Numbered from the stretch's first letter, positions 1 through 8,929 are shown. The stretch: DNA of 64,000 nucleotides from Haloferula rosea (GCF_016595525.1 NZ_JAENII010000004.1:1-64000), one strand, 5' to 3'. Notes: generated by a model from the letters alone, not told the origin. Numbers and translations are program-made.

Positions 1-130
1 AAGTGGGGAGAGGCTCCGCTTGCTTTTGGGGATGCGCGACAGCGTCACGCGGTCCGGTTTTGGCTTCCTACTCGCTGGCATCGCTTGGCCCCTGACCCCT
101 CAGTCCCTGACCCCTCAGTCCCTGAACCCA
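1..130. repeat. Composite of two dispersed repeat types
   Basis: Two repeat families seen elsewhere in the window sit side by side here. Bases about 14-58 resemble, in reverse complement, the 39-bp repeat that flanks the toxin-antitoxin pair (shared blocks gatgcgcg and cacgcggtccgg, diverged between them). Bases 81-102 match exactly the 22-bp repeat downstream of the four-helix-bundle gene (22132-22153). From 96 to 130 a 15-bp unit (gacccctcagtccct) is repeated in tandem about 2.3 times. No gene belonging to either cassette is visible before base 149, so this is probably a scar or the edge of a cassette lying outside the window. Confidence 0.7.
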
Positions 131-148
131 ACCAAAATTCGATTTTCG

Positions 149-592
149 ATGAGATCACGCCCACGTTCCCGGATCCGCTGCGGCCTCATGGTGGTTGCGC
201 TGATCGGCTTGGGCCTGGCCAGTCGGATGGTTCCGGGGCTTCCGGGGTTCGTGGAAGCCCACGCGGGTGATGCACTCTGGGCGGCCATGGTCTATTGGGG
301 GCTGGCTTTCCTCTTCCCCCGTCTGACGATCCCGCTGCTCGCGGCGTCCGCCACGGCATTCGCCTTCGGCATTGAATTCAGTCAGCTCATCCAGCATCCG
401 GTGATGATCGAGGCCCGCGCGCACTGGCTCGGAGCTCTGGTCCTGGGTCACGGATTCCTGTGGATCGACCTGGTCCGGTATGCGGTCGGCATCGCCGCGG
501 CCGCAGGGCTCGACCGGGCGATGACCAGCGAGGGCGGGCCCACTGCCTCCGGGGGCGAGACGGCTTCACAAGCGGTCAGCGCTGAGAACTGA
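149..592 (+). CDS. DUF2809-like small integral membrane protein
   Basis: A 147-residue protein with several hydrophobic helices, including GLMVVALIGLGLA near the N-terminus, ALWAAMVYWGLAFLF, TIPLLAASATAFAFGIEFSQ and a C-terminal AVGIAAAAGL segment. The length and the GIEFSQ motif before the last helices fit the DUF2809 family of unknown function, found in the inner membrane. The frame is open further upstream to base 20, but that stretch runs through repeat DNA (1-130), so the ATG at 149, just after the repeats, is preferred. No partner gene is evident; the next gene starts about 120 bases downstream. The function is unknown and the family assignment is moderately sure. Confidence 0.6.
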   Translation: MRSRPRSRIRCGLMVVALIGLGLASRMVPGLPGFVEAHAGDALWAAMVYWGLAFLFPRLTIPLLAASATAFAFGIEFSQLIQHPVMIEARAHWLGALVLGHGFLWIDLVRYAVGIAAAAGLDRAMTSEGGPTASGGETASQAVSAEN

Positions 593-715
593 CCCAGCGG
601 AGCGATCGAGGCCTGCTAGCCACCCCCGACTGATGGGATGACCCGACCCTCGGTCACGCGACGACAGCCAGCCTCAGGGCTTGCACCCGGGGAGTCCTGC
701 GGCAGGGTCGTGGCC

Positions 716-1735
716 ATGGAACAGCGACGTCTTGGAACCAGTGGCCTGGTGGTGAGTGAAATCTGCATGGGCACCATGACCTTCGGGCTTCAGGCGGACG
801 AAGCCACGGGCTTCCGGGTGATGGACAGGGCCCTCGATGCCGGGGTCGACTTCTTCGATACCGCGGAGATCTATCCGGTGCCGCCCAGCGCCGAGCTCGC
901 CGGCGACACCGAGGCCATCGTCGGCCGTTGGTTGAAGACGAAGCCGCGCGACGGCGTGATCATCGCCAGCAAAATCGCGGGAGCCGCTCACGGCTGGTTC
1001 AACCCACCGATCCGCAATGGCAAGGCGGCACTCGACCGCCGCCACATCCGCGTCGCCGTGGAAGGCAGCCTGCGCCGACTCCAGACCGACTACATCGACC
1101 TCTATCAGATTCATTGGCCCGACCATGGGATGCGTGCGGAAGACACGCTCGAGGCACTCGATGAACTGGTGAGGGAAGGAAAGATCCGCGCGATCGGCAC
1201 GAGCAACGACAACGCCTACGGCCTGATGAAGGGGCTGTGGACGGCGGACCGCGAGGGCCTGACCCGCTACGACACCATCCAGAACAATTTCTCGCTCAAC
1301 AACCGCCGATTCGAAGACGAGCTGGCTGACATCTGTCGTCGGGAACAGGTCAGCCTGCTCCCCTACAGCCCGATCGCGGGAGGAGTCCTGAGTGGTAAGT
1401 ACAATGGTGGAGCCACTCCGGAGGGGGCGAGGTTCAGCGACTACATCGAGAACGGCGGCCCCCGCCAGAAGGCGATGGCCAACCGCTTCGTCAATCCGCG
1501 CAGCGTGGAATCCACCGAGCGCTTCATGGGCATCGCGGCCGAGGCAGGCATCGACCCGGTCACACTCGCCGTGGCGTGGAGCAAGCAGCACGACTTCGTG
1601 GCCAGCACCATCGTCGGAGTGAGCAAGGAAGATCAACTCGACCCCATCCTCGCCGCCGCCGGGCTGAAGCTGAGCCAGGAAACGCTGGACGCCATCGATG
1701 AGGTCAGCCGTGAGATCCTCTACCCGATGGGGTGA
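716..1735 (+). CDS. Aldo/keto reductase
   Basis: A 339-residue NAD(P)H-dependent aldo/keto reductase that reduces aldehydes or ketones in the cytoplasm. It begins [19 protein letters not shown], the standard AKR opening. The catalytic tetrad is visible: Asp and Tyr in [10 protein letters not shown], Lys in IIASK, and His in YQIHWPD. The phosphate-binding region [15 protein letters not shown] and a late ASTIVGVS segment fit the Tas/YajO-like (AKR11/12-type) branch, and the length is typical. The frame is open upstream to 638, but family alignment puts the start at 716. The substrate cannot be told from sequence. The next gene begins about 65 bases on in the same direction. Confidence 0.92.
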   Translation: MEQRRLGTSGLVVSEICMGTMTFGLQADEATGFRVMDRALDAGVDFFDTAEIYPVPPSAELAGDTEAIVGRWLKTKPRDGVIIASKIAGAAHGWFNPPIRNGKAALDRRHIRVAVEGSLRRLQTDYIDLYQIHWPDHGMRAEDTLEALDELVREGKIRAIGTSNDNAYGLMKGLWTADREGLTRYDTIQNNFSLNNRRFEDELADICRREQVSLLPYSPIAGGVLSGKYNGGATPEGARFSDYIENGGPRQKAMANRFVNPRSVESTERFMGIAAEAGIDPVTLAVAWSKQHDFVASTIVGVSKEDQLDPILAAAGLKLSQETLDAIDEVSREILYPMG

Positions 1736-1800
1736 CCCCCTCACCCCCCCGGCGAGCACACTTTCCGAAAACCCGAAGCCCCCTGCCCCGTATCCACGAA

Positions 1801-3063
1801 ATGATCCGCTCCGCCATTCTCCTTGGAAGTCTCCTTACCGCCTCGGCTCTTCATGCTGCCGACTGGGAAAACTGGCGTGGCAGCGAAGGCACCGGCATCG
1901 CCCCGCAGGCCACTCCGCCGAGTTCCCAATCGCCCGACGAGAACCTGGCGTGGAAGGCACCGCTTCCCGGTCGCGGATGCTCCACCCCCATCGTCTCCGA
2001 TGGCCGGATCGTCCTGACCTGCGACATCGACGGCAAGGACGGGGTCATCGCCTTCGACCTCAAGGGCAAGGAACAGTGGCGGACCACGCTGGGCAAGGCG
2101 GCCGGAATCCGCCACCGGAATGCGGGGAGCGGGTGCAATCCTTCGGCCATCACGGACGGCGAGCACATCTTCGTTTACTTCAAGTCGGGAACCCTTGCCG
2201 CGCTGACGAAGGACGGCAAGGAGGTGTGGCAGAAAAACCTGCACGAGAGCTACTCGGCGGATGGCCTGAAGTGGGACCTCGGCACCTCACCGATCTTCGC
2301 CGGCGGCCATGTCGTCGTCGCCCTGCTTCACAACAAGCACCCGTCCTTCCTGCTGGCATTCGACAAGAAGAGCGGCAAGGAGGTCTGGAAAACGGCGCGT
2401 GACTACCCGGCTCCGGCCGAAGCCCAGGATGCCTACACCACCCCGTTCGTGACCGAGATCGACGGCAGGGAAACCATCGTCACCTGGGGGTGCGACCACC
2501 TCAGCGGTCACGACGCCACCACCGGCGAGGAACTCTGGAAACACGGGGATTTCAATCCCGGTCAGAAAAGCAACTGGCGGGTCATCGCCTCCGCCGTCGA
2601 GTCCGACGGCATCGCACTGGTGCCGTTCGGGCGCGGGGACTTCATCGCCGGCGTGAAGCTGGGCGGAAAAGGTGACACAACCGCGACCCACCGGCTGTGG
2701 ACGCACAAGGGCATCGGTGCGGACTCCTGCACTCCCGCTGCCAAGGATGGCAAATTCTACGTGCTCAACGACAAGGGCAAGGACCGCGGCATGGTCAGCT
2801 GCATCGACCCCAAATCAGGAAAAGTCGAGTGGCAGACGAAGTTCCCGAAGGGAGCCGCGATTTACTACTCCTCCCCCTTGATTGCCGGGGACAAGCTGTT
2901 TGCCGCGCGCTCCGACGGGTCGCTCTTCAGCGGCACCCTCACCGACGACGGACTCACCGACCTGGCCGAGAACAAGCTGGGCGAGACCCTCGTTGCCACT
3001 CCGATCGCCGTCGGGTCCCGGCTTCTGGTCCGCAGTCACGACCACCTCTGGTGCTTCGAGTGA
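1801..3063 (+). CDS. Secreted PQQ-like beta-propeller protein
   Basis: A 420-residue protein with a short signal peptide (MIRSAILLGSLLTASALHAA) followed by WENWRGSEGTGIA, the usual start of verrucomicrobial and planctomycetal 'PQQ-binding-like beta-propeller' proteins. Repeats of the form GxVxAFDxKxGKExW recur (VIAFDLKGKEQWR, LLAFDKKSGKEVWK, HDATTGEELWKH, CIDPKSGKVEWQ), each a propeller blade. The fold resembles BamB and the quinoprotein dehydrogenases, but no cytochrome or catalytic residues were recognised, so it is probably a scaffold or binding protein of the periplasm. The start at 1801 was chosen because it gives a clean signal peptide; the frame is open upstream to 1732. Confidence 0.88.
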   Translation: MIRSAILLGSLLTASALHAADWENWRGSEGTGIAPQATPPSSQSPDENLAWKAPLPGRGCSTPIVSDGRIVLTCDIDGKDGVIAFDLKGKEQWRTTLGKAAGIRHRNAGSGCNPSAITDGEHIFVYFKSGTLAALTKDGKEVWQKNLHESYSADGLKWDLGTSPIFAGGHVVVALLHNKHPSFLLAFDKKSGKEVWKTARDYPAPAEAQDAYTTPFVTEIDGRETIVTWGCDHLSGHDATTGEELWKHGDFNPGQKSNWRVIASAVESDGIALVPFGRGDFIAGVKLGGKGDTTATHRLWTHKGIGADSCTPAAKDGKFYVLNDKGKDRGMVSCIDPKSGKVEWQTKFPKGAAIYYSSPLIAGDKLFAARSDGSLFSGTLTDDGLTDLAENKLGETLVATPIAVGSRLLVRSHDHLWCFE

Positions 3064-3133
3064 CTGGCGATTCCAAACAGGCACGACTTTCCTACTAGAT
3101 CCATCGTCGAATCTCTCCAGACTCCCGGGAACC

Positions 3134-3856
3134 ATGAGCAATCCACCACCCATCCCCGCCGCCTCGCCAAGCTACACGCTGGCTGAATTCGTCCAATCGA
3201 CCGCCCAACAGGACAAGGGCCATGGTTTGTTCGAAAAGGAGACCGAGCGACTGCTCGAAGTAAACCTCAACGGCCGCATCAATACCAAGATGGGGTCGAT
3301 GGTCGCCTACCACGGGCAGATCAAGTTCACCCGCGAGAAGATGATGGATCAGGGCATGGGCAACCTGCTCAAGAAGGCCATTTCCGGTGAAGGCATGAGC
3401 ATCACCTACGCCGACGGCCAGGGGAAACTCTACCTCGCGGACGCCGGCAAGAAGGTCAGCATCATCAACCTCCAGAACGAGAGCATCTTCATCAACGGCA
3501 ACGACGTGCTGGCCTTCGAGCCGACGCTCACCCACAAAATCAGCATGATGAAGCGGGTCGCCGCCATGGTCAGCGGTGGTTTGTTCAACGTGCACCTCAG
3601 CGGCAGCGGCATGGTCGCCCTGACCACCCACTACGAACCGGTGACCCTCAAGGTGGAACCTGGCAAGCCCGTCTTCACCGATCCGAATGCCACCGTCGCC
3701 TGGAGCGGCAACCTGATGCCCGAACTCAAGAAGGACATTTCGCTCCGGACCTTCATCGGCCGTGCCTCCGGCGAGTCCTTCCAGATGTGCTTCCAGGGCG
3801 AAGGCTTCGTCGTCATCCAGCCCTACGAGGAAGTCGCCTTCCAGCCACAGGGTTGA
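3134..3856 (+). CDS. AIM24 family protein (TIGR00266-like)
   Basis: A 240-residue protein with the beta-rich AIM24 pattern: LEVNLNGRINTKMGSMVAYHG near the N-terminus, then GQGKLYLADAGKKVSIINL, FINGNDVLAFEPTL, GLFNVHLSGSGMVALT and FQMCFQGEGFVVIQPYE. The family is named after a yeast mitochondrial protein; bacterial members are cytosolic, of unknown biochemical role, and have been linked to membrane or stress functions. The length is normal. The ATG at 3134 follows ggaacc and is about 70 bases after the propeller gene, so the two may be cotranscribed. No signal peptide is present. Confidence 0.85.
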   Translation: MSNPPPIPAASPSYTLAEFVQSTAQQDKGHGLFEKETERLLEVNLNGRINTKMGSMVAYHGQIKFTREKMMDQGMGNLLKKAISGEGMSITYADGQGKLYLADAGKKVSIINLQNESIFINGNDVLAFEPTLTHKISMMKRVAAMVSGGLFNVHLSGSGMVALTTHYEPVTLKVEPGKPVFTDPNATVAWSGNLMPELKKDISLRTFIGRASGESFQMCFQGEGFVVIQPYEEVAFQPQG

Positions 3857-3967
3857 AGGCACAGGCCGCCGGTGGAGCCGGATCGGCAGCCTTGGAAATG
3901 TGATTCACACAATCCATCTCCGCCATCGTGAGACGCCAGCACCGCGCAAGGACGACGCGGTGCGGTG

Positions 3968-4528
3968 TCATGTCACCGCGCGCGTGACCCGCGCCGGCAC
4001 CCCGGTCGCGAGCATCCCGGGAGGGATATCACGAGTGACCACACTTCCCGCTCCGATCACGCTACCCTCACCGAGGGTGACTCCGCCCAGCACAGTGACC
4101 GAGGCCCCGATCCATACCCGATCCCCGACGGTGATGGGCGAGGCGAATGTGCGGTATGGAGCATGGTCCGGACCCGTCGAGGGAACGACACGTTGTCCGG
4201 GGTCAAGTGGGTGGCTCGCCGTGCACAGGCGGACGCCCGGGCCGATCAGGACATCCGACCCGATGCGAACCTCGGCGCAGTCCTGAATGAAACAGTCCAC
4301 ATTGAGATAACTTCTCTCCCCGATGGTGAAATGCCTGCCATACTCGCAGGAGAACGGCGGCTCGATCCAGGCATCTTCAGCGATGCCTGCCATGAGGCTG
4401 CGAAGGATCTCCATGCGGTCCTTCGAGCCCGCTGAGCCATTGAATCGCTCAAGAGTCTCGGCGGCCCGCCAGTACAGGGCGATCAGCTCAGGATCTCGCG
4501 GGTGGTATTCCTCACCCGCCAGCATCAT
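3968..4528 (-). CDS. Maltose/galactoside O-acetyltransferase-like enzyme
   Basis: A 186-residue hexapeptide-repeat transferase that moves acetyl from acetyl-CoA to a sugar hydroxyl. It opens MMLAGEEYHPRDPEL, matching the Maa/LacA N-terminal domain. The left-handed beta-helix follows, with FTIGERSYLNVDCFIQDCA, IGSDVLIGPGVRLCTASHPLD (the catalytic His of the SHPLD motif) and the typical finish WIGASVTVLGGVTLGEGSVIGAGSVVTRDIP. The start is ambiguous: ATG 4528, ATG 4525, or an upstream TTG at 4564 that overlaps the previous gene's stop. Family alignment favours 4528 or 4525. It lies 32 bases after the PH-domain gene on the same strand. The sugar acceptor is unknown. Confidence 0.88.
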   Translation of the reverse strand: MMLAGEEYHPRDPELIALYWRAAETLERFNGSAGSKDRMEILRSLMAGIAEDAWIEPPFSCEYGRHFTIGERSYLNVDCFIQDCAEVRIGSDVLIGPGVRLCTASHPLDPGQRVVPSTGPDHAPYRTFASPITVGDRVWIGASVTVLGGVTLGEGSVIGAGSVVTRDIPPGMLATGVPARVTRAVT

Positions 4529-4560
4529 TTTTTTCCCGCTCGGTGATCCTCGATGAGGGA

Positions 4561-5064
4561 TCAATCGCTGTGGAAATCGTCACCCTCCATTTCGCCACCT
4601 TCCTCGAAGTCCACTTCGCGGACCCGCTTCAGATCGCGCAGGCGCTCGACTTGTTCGCGCAGCGTTTCGCGAAGCTCCACGGCGTTGGAGATGGCGTGAA
4701 GCTCGACCTTCGGGTGCGAGCGGTCGGAGGTGTCGAGATGCACGGTGGCCAGGCCGAAAATCCGCAGCATGAACGGCTTGTCCATGGTCGTGTCCTTGAC
4801 CCGGTAAAGCTCGAGCTCGTCGATCTTCTGGTTCAGCACACCGGTGTAGAGGCGAAGGCGCTCGTTGGTGAGTTCATACACGCGGCATCGCACGGTGAGG
4901 AATTTCCAGAGCATCCAGACCAGCGGGATGATCCCTGCGAACCAGGCCGGCGGGAAGAAGGTCCCGCCGATGCCGATGCCGACGATCAACAGGGTCCCGA
5001 CAAGGTAGGTTCCGAGGTTCAGCAGTTGCGACGGACGCCCCTTCCACAGCACATTTTCACTCAT
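4561..5064 (-). CDS. PH-domain (bPH2-like) membrane protein
   Basis: A 167-residue protein. After MSENVLWKGRPSQ there are two closely spaced transmembrane helices (LGTYLVGTLLIVGIGIGG and WFAGIIPLVWMLWKFL), then a bacterial PH-like domain recognisable from YELTNERLRLYTGVLNQKID, ELYRVKDTTMDKP and IFGLATVHLDTSD. The C-terminus is charged and acidic (REVDFEEGGEMEGDDFHSD). The family is widespread in bacterial inner membranes and its role is undefined. The ATG at 5064 gives a family-normal N-terminus; the frame is open to 5184. It is transcribed with the downstream acetyltransferase and divergent from the esterase starting at 5183. Confidence 0.82.
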   Translation of the reverse strand: MSENVLWKGRPSQLLNLGTYLVGTLLIVGIGIGGTFFPPAWFAGIIPLVWMLWKFLTVRCRVYELTNERLRLYTGVLNQKIDELELYRVKDTTMDKPFMLRIFGLATVHLDTSDRSHPKVELHAISNAVELRETLREQVERLRDLKRVREVDFEEGGEMEGDDFHSD

Positions 5065-5182
5065 GCATGAAGCTTGAGGATGCGTGATCCATCCTGCCAG
5101 TGTAGAAATCATCCGGATGTGGAATGCTCGTGAGCCTCGCGGGCCGTCGCAACCATCCACCACCCGACGGGTTCCATCCCTC

Positions 5183-6067
5183 ATGAAAGCGATTCTCCTG
5201 CTACTCCCCCTCCTCCTGATCGCCGCGCAGCCCGCGGAGCTGAAGGATATCCCCTACCTGAAGGATGCCACCCCTTTGCAAAAGCTCGATCTCTACCTGC
5301 CGGACAAGGGAGAAGCGCCCCATCCGGTCGTCATCGCCATCCATGGCGGCGGCTGGGCGATCGGAGACAAGAAGAACCACTCGTTCGTGCAGCCGAAAAC
5401 CCGCTGGTTCAACGAGCACGGCTACATCGTCGCCTCCGTGAACTACCGCCTCTCCCCCGCGGTCAGGCACCCGGCCCACATCGAGGACGTCTGCTCCGCC
5501 ATTGCCTGGATCCAGCAACACATCGCCAGGCACGGAGGAGATCCTCGACGCATCTACCTGCTCGGCCACTCGGCCGGAGCTCACCTCGCCGCGCTCGCGG
5601 CAGTGGATCAGAAACGCCTGCGGGAAGCCGGGGCGAAACCCTCCGCAATCCAGGGCGCCATCCTCATCGATGGCGCAGGCTACGACGTCCCCCGCCAGAT
5701 GCGCACCGGCACACCGCTCGCCCGCGTCGAGGGCATGTATGCAGAGGCATTTACGCTCGATCCCGCCGTGCAGCGCGACGCCTCCCCCACCCTCAAGGTC
5801 GACCGCAAGCCTCCGCCTTTTCTCATCCTTCACGTCAAGAACCGGATCGACTCCAAACTTCAGTCCGAAGGCCTGGCCAGAGCACTGGAGAGCAAGGGAG
5901 GCACTGCTGAAGTCGTTCCCGTCTGGGGCAAGACGCACATGACCATCAACCGCGACTTCGGCCGACCCGGCGATGCCACCACCGAGGCCGCCGCCCGGTT
6001 CCTCGGCCTGCCGGTGGAGCCCGCACCACCGCGGCGCAAACTGCGCAACGGCCCCCCATCCAAGTAG
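5183..6067 (+). CDS. Secreted alpha/beta hydrolase (esterase/lipase)
   Basis: A 294-residue serine hydrolase with a signal peptide (MKAILLLLPLLLIAAQ). The oxyanion-hole motif HGGGWAIGDKK and the nucleophile elbow GHSAGAHLA place it with BD-FAE and carboxylesterase-type enzymes; the catalytic His is probably in GKTHMTINRDFG and the Asp just before it. It likely cleaves ester bonds on plant or algal polysaccharides or small esters outside the cytoplasm. The start at 5183 gives the signal peptide; the frame is open upstream. The next gene, another secreted serine hydrolase, starts 43 bases later, so the two probably form an operon. Confidence 0.85.
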   Translation: MKAILLLLPLLLIAAQPAELKDIPYLKDATPLQKLDLYLPDKGEAPHPVVIAIHGGGWAIGDKKNHSFVQPKTRWFNEHGYIVASVNYRLSPAVRHPAHIEDVCSAIAWIQQHIARHGGDPRRIYLLGHSAGAHLAALAAVDQKRLREAGAKPSAIQGAILIDGAGYDVPRQMRTGTPLARVEGMYAEAFTLDPAVQRDASPTLKVDRKPPPFLILHVKNRIDSKLQSEGLARALESKGGTAEVVPVWGKTHMTINRDFGRPGDATTEAAARFLGLPVEPAPPRRKLRNGPPSK

Positions 6068-6110
6068 CGCCACGGTGCGGGAACCCCTTGCCCGGCCCGA
6101 CCCACCCACC

Positions 6111-7712
6111 ATGACCCGCATTCCACTCCTCCTTCTCTTCGCGCTCTCGCCCCTCTGCCCCGCGGCGGAATCCGGGATCGATGCCGCGGCCGCGCAGGCC
6201 GCCAAGGCCATCCCCGGTGCATGCATCGTCCATGGCGAAAGCCGTGCCGGATCCCGACGCTTCACCCTCCACGGCGAAGCGCCCGGAGAAGAAGGCGATC
6301 CCCAGCGGGCCCTGTTCGAGATCGGCTCGATCAGCAAGGTATTCACCGGTCTCCTGCTGGCCATCGCCGTCGAAGAAAAACAGCTCAGCTACCAGAATAC
6401 CCTCAGCGACCTAACAGACATCTCATTCACTGACCCCGCGGTCGGCCGCATCACCCTGCTCCAGCTCGCCACCCATACCAGCGGCCTGCCCCGACTTCCG
6501 ACCCGGTATCCCTTCGATGTCCTCGACGATCCCTACGCCGACTACGACCGCCAGAAGCTGGACGCCTGGCTGAAGACGGCATCGCTCGAAGGTGAGCCAC
6601 CCTACGACGCCTCCTATTCCAATCTCGGGTTCGGACTTCTCGGCGACCTCCTTTCCCGTGCATACGGGAAGACATGGAACGAGCTGGTGCAGGAGAAGAT
6701 CGCAGGCCCGCTTGGACTTACCGACACCACCCAGCACCCCTCCGCCGAGCAACTGGGCCGCTTGATGCCGCCCCGCTCCGGATCGGAAGCCGGCCACCGT
6801 TGGAGATTCAGTGCGCTCGCCGGCGCCGGGGCGCTCTACTCCACCGCGTCCGACCTGCTCCGCTTCGGAGAAGCCTTCATCCATCCCGATCAGACCCCCT
6901 TCGCCAAGGCCATCCGCGAGGTCACCACCATCCACAGCCGGGCCCACGGACTGGGAGGCCCCGTCGGCCTGGGCATCATGGTTCGCCAACTGCACGGGAA
7001 GCCCGAGTTCTCGCACTCCGGTGGCACCGGCGGCTACCGCAGCCATCTCCAGATCCTGCCAGAAGACAAGCTCGTCCACGCCATCCTCATCAACCACAGC
7101 GACAGCGCACCCGCCGCCCTCCTCAACGCGGCGGACCATCGTTCCGAACAGGAAGCGGTCGACACCATCAAAGTCGACAAGGCCGCCCTCGACCGACTCG
7201 TCGGAATCTATCAGATCGGCCCCGCTTCGAAGTTCACCGTCATTCGCCGGGACGAACTCCTCATGGCGCAGTTGACCGGCCAGCCCTTCATCGCCCTCGA
7301 TCCCCTCACCCCCACACGCTTTCGCTACCGTGGCGTGGATGCCGAACTACAGTTCAACCCCGGGAACGAGAAACCCATCGGCCTGACCCTGTTTCAGAAC
7401 GGCCGCGAGATCGAGGCCAAGCGCACGGCCGAGACACCGCCGTCGATTCTTTTCCCAAAGGCCGCACAACTCGCCGCCTACGAAGGGAACTACAAACTCG
7501 GATTCGGCGGCGTGCTCAAGATCACCGCAAGAGGCGACACCCTCTTCGCCCAACTCACCAACCAACCCGCCTTTCCGGTCTTCATGACCGAGCAAGACCG
7601 ATTCCAATACCTCGTCACCGAAGCCGCTCTCGAGTTCAAGCGCGACGCGAACGAGGAGGTCCGTGGACTCATCCTGCACCAGAACGGCAAGCACGAGGCC
7701 ACCAAACAGTGA
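6111..7712 (+). CDS. Serine hydrolase of the class C beta-lactamase fold with duplicated C-terminal domain
   Basis: A 533-residue protein with a signal peptide (MTRIPLLLLFALSPLCPAA). The active site is complete: S73-x-x-K76 in IGSISKVFTG, Y169-S-N171 in ASYSNLGFG, and H302-S-G in FSHSGGTGGY. This is the fold of AmpC, DD-peptidases and esterases. The region after residue about 335 consists of two tandem lipocalin-like modules of about 85 residues. Each has the pattern L-x-G-x-Y, then LxAQLTxQP, F-x-Y-L/R, LxF and LxLxQNG (FVALDPL-type first copy, FPVFMTE second copy), similar to the DUF3471 tails of related proteins. The natural substrate is unknown; a peptidase or esterase in the periplasm is most likely. 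Confidence 0.88.
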   Translation: MTRIPLLLLFALSPLCPAAESGIDAAAAQAAKAIPGACIVHGESRAGSRRFTLHGEAPGEEGDPQRALFEIGSISKVFTGLLLAIAVEEKQLSYQNTLSDLTDISFTDPAVGRITLLQLATHTSGLPRLPTRYPFDVLDDPYADYDRQKLDAWLKTASLEGEPPYDASYSNLGFGLLGDLLSRAYGKTWNELVQEKIAGPLGLTDTTQHPSAEQLGRLMPPRSGSEAGHRWRFSALAGAGALYSTASDLLRFGEAFIHPDQTPFAKAIREVTTIHSRAHGLGGPVGLGIMVRQLHGKPEFSHSGGTGGYRSHLQILPEDKLVHAILINHSDSAPAALLNAADHRSEQEAVDTIKVDKAALDRLVGIYQIGPASKFTVIRRDELLMAQLTGQPFIALDPLTPTRFRYRGVDAELQFNPGNEKPIGLTLFQNGREIEAKRTAETPPSILFPKAAQLAAYEGNYKLGFGGVLKITARGDTLFAQLTNQPAFPVFMTEQDRFQYLVTEAALEFKRDANEEVRGLILHQNGKHEATKQ

Positions 7713-7722
7713 GGCCCGGCGG

Positions 7723-8076
7723 CTACTCGAAGTAGGTGTCTTCGTGGCGGTAGGGCGGCGCACAGCAGCAAAGGAAACGAAGTGAATCCACCGCGGTGAT
7801 CTGATGCCACGCTCCCGCCGGGATCAGGATGGCGTCGCCCACGCCGACATCGCGCGCCTCACCGTCGATCTCCATCGACCCACAACCCTCGAGGATGAAG
7901 TAGAACTCCTCACTGTCCTTGTGCCAGTGACGTTCGGTCGCTCCGCCCGCAGGGATCGTCGCCTCGGCGAGGCTCTGCTTCTCCACCGGCGCATTGGCCA
8001 GATCCAGAATGCTGCGGATGGTCGAGCCATCCTTGGTGGTGAAAGGCTGCTGATCAGAGAGCGCACGTATTTCCAT
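7723..8076 (-). CDS. Cupin-domain protein
   Basis: A 117-residue single-domain cupin. Motif 1 is present as RHWHKDSEEFYFILEG (His-x-His and Glu metal ligands) and motif 2 as GDAILIPAGAWHQI (third His). Such proteins bind Fe, Mn or Zn and act as small dioxygenases, isomerases or sensors; the exact reaction cannot be predicted. It is cytoplasmic, with no signal peptide. A run of three cysteines (RFLCCCAPPYR) near the C-terminus is unusual. It lies convergent with the serine hydrolase gene, 10 bases from its stop, and 25 bases after the unknown gene upstream on the same strand. Confidence 0.85.
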   Translation of the reverse strand: MEIRALSDQQPFTTKDGSTIRSILDLANAPVEKQSLAEATIPAGGATERHWHKDSEEFYFILEGCGSMEIDGEARDVGVGDAILIPAGAWHQITAVDSLRFLCCCAPPYRHEDTYFE

Positions 8077-8101
8077 GGGCCCATCCCTGAACCTCCATCA
8101 C

Positions 8102-8776
8102 TCAGTCGCCAAGAAAAACAAACTCCTCCGCCAGACGGTTCAGCGACTGCCTCGCTTGCGGCAGGCATTCGGAAAGTTCGCCGAACAACTTGCGTGGCAC
8201 CCCACGGGGAGCGGCCGTGTTCTCCGACGCATCCTTGTACACCCGACTCGCAAACTGCTCGTAGAACTCGATCCCCGGCGCCCCGCCACGCTCGCACCTC
8301 CGCTGGAGAAATCCGGGAAACAACCCGGTCAGCACCAGGAACTGGTTGCCCGCCGCGATCTGCAGGTGGAAGCGAAGACGGCCCGTCGCATTCTCGAGGA
8401 TCGCGACGAAGTCGGCCGCATGCGTCAGTCCGGATGGCACTCCTGTTAGAGCATCCCCCTTCACCGCACTCACCCGCTCGGTCATCACGCCTGCCACGAA
8501 ATCCGCCAGACCCGCATCCTCGATCCCCGCTTCGAGAAACGAATGACGCACCAGCACATAAAAGTAGAAGGCCGGCGATACCGAGATCGCCCCGGTCGAA
8601 TCCAACAACCCACGCAACACGGGTTTCAGATCGAGAAGCTCCCGCAGCGCCTGGGGATCTTCCCATAGCGTCCATAGATGGCGATGCGCTTCGCCGGGGG
8701 CCAGTTGCTGGGAGAGAAAACTGAAATCGGCCGCCGTAAAGCGGTCACAGCTAGAAGGAATCCAGTCAGCCACCAT
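8102..8776 (-). CDS. Conserved-looking hypothetical protein
   Basis: A 224-residue soluble protein that was not recognised. It has no signal peptide and no transmembrane segment. It is mostly helical in character and opens with ADWIPSSCDRFTAADFSFLSQ, followed by RHLWTLWEDPQALRELLD, FYFYVLVRHSFLEAG and GNQFLVLTGLFPGFLQRRCE, ending with SLNRLAEEFVFLGD. The codon use and GC content match its neighbours. The ATG at 8776 was preferred over an upstream TTG at 8818. It precedes the cupin gene by 25 bases on the same strand, so the two may be cotranscribed. No function is proposed. Confidence 0.65.
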   Translation of the reverse strand: MVADWIPSSCDRFTAADFSFLSQQLAPGEAHRHLWTLWEDPQALRELLDLKPVLRGLLDSTGAISVSPAFYFYVLVRHSFLEAGIEDAGLADFVAGVMTERVSAVKGDALTGVPSGLTHAADFVAILENATGRLRFHLQIAAGNQFLVLTGLFPGFLQRRCERGGAPGIEFYEQFASRVYKDASENTAAPRGVPRKLFGELSECLPQARQSLNRLAEEFVFLGD

Positions 8777-8900
8777 CCCTAGTCGACTAGCAAAGAATGC
8801 GGGTTCATGACCACCCAAAAACTTAATGAATCCTAACTAAAGTTTTCCGAAGCATCACGCATGGCCGCCTCATTCTTTCAAAAAATCCTCCTGATTTTGC

Positions 8901-8929
8901 TTGCATCTCTCCAACCACTGTCGTAGGGG
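8901..8929 (+). promoter_or_regulatory. Candidate promoter for the RlpA gene
   Basis: TTGCAT at 8901-8906 and TAGGGG at 8924-8929 are separated by 17 bases, in a locally AT-richer intergenic stretch between divergent genes. The -35 box matches sigma-70 in 4 of 6 positions; the -10 box is poor. The same CTTGCA box appears before the gene at 29511. This is a weak prediction by eye only. Confidence 0.25.

Noticed and set aside
96-130. Tandem 15-bp units resembling a short CRISPR-like array
   Set aside because: There are no spacers, the units are adjacent, and the same sequence occurs as a dispersed repeat at 22132.
674-1759. 361-codon open frame on the minus strand
   Set aside because: It is antisense to the aldo/keto reductase gene, has no domain or start signal, and its composition reflects the high GC content.
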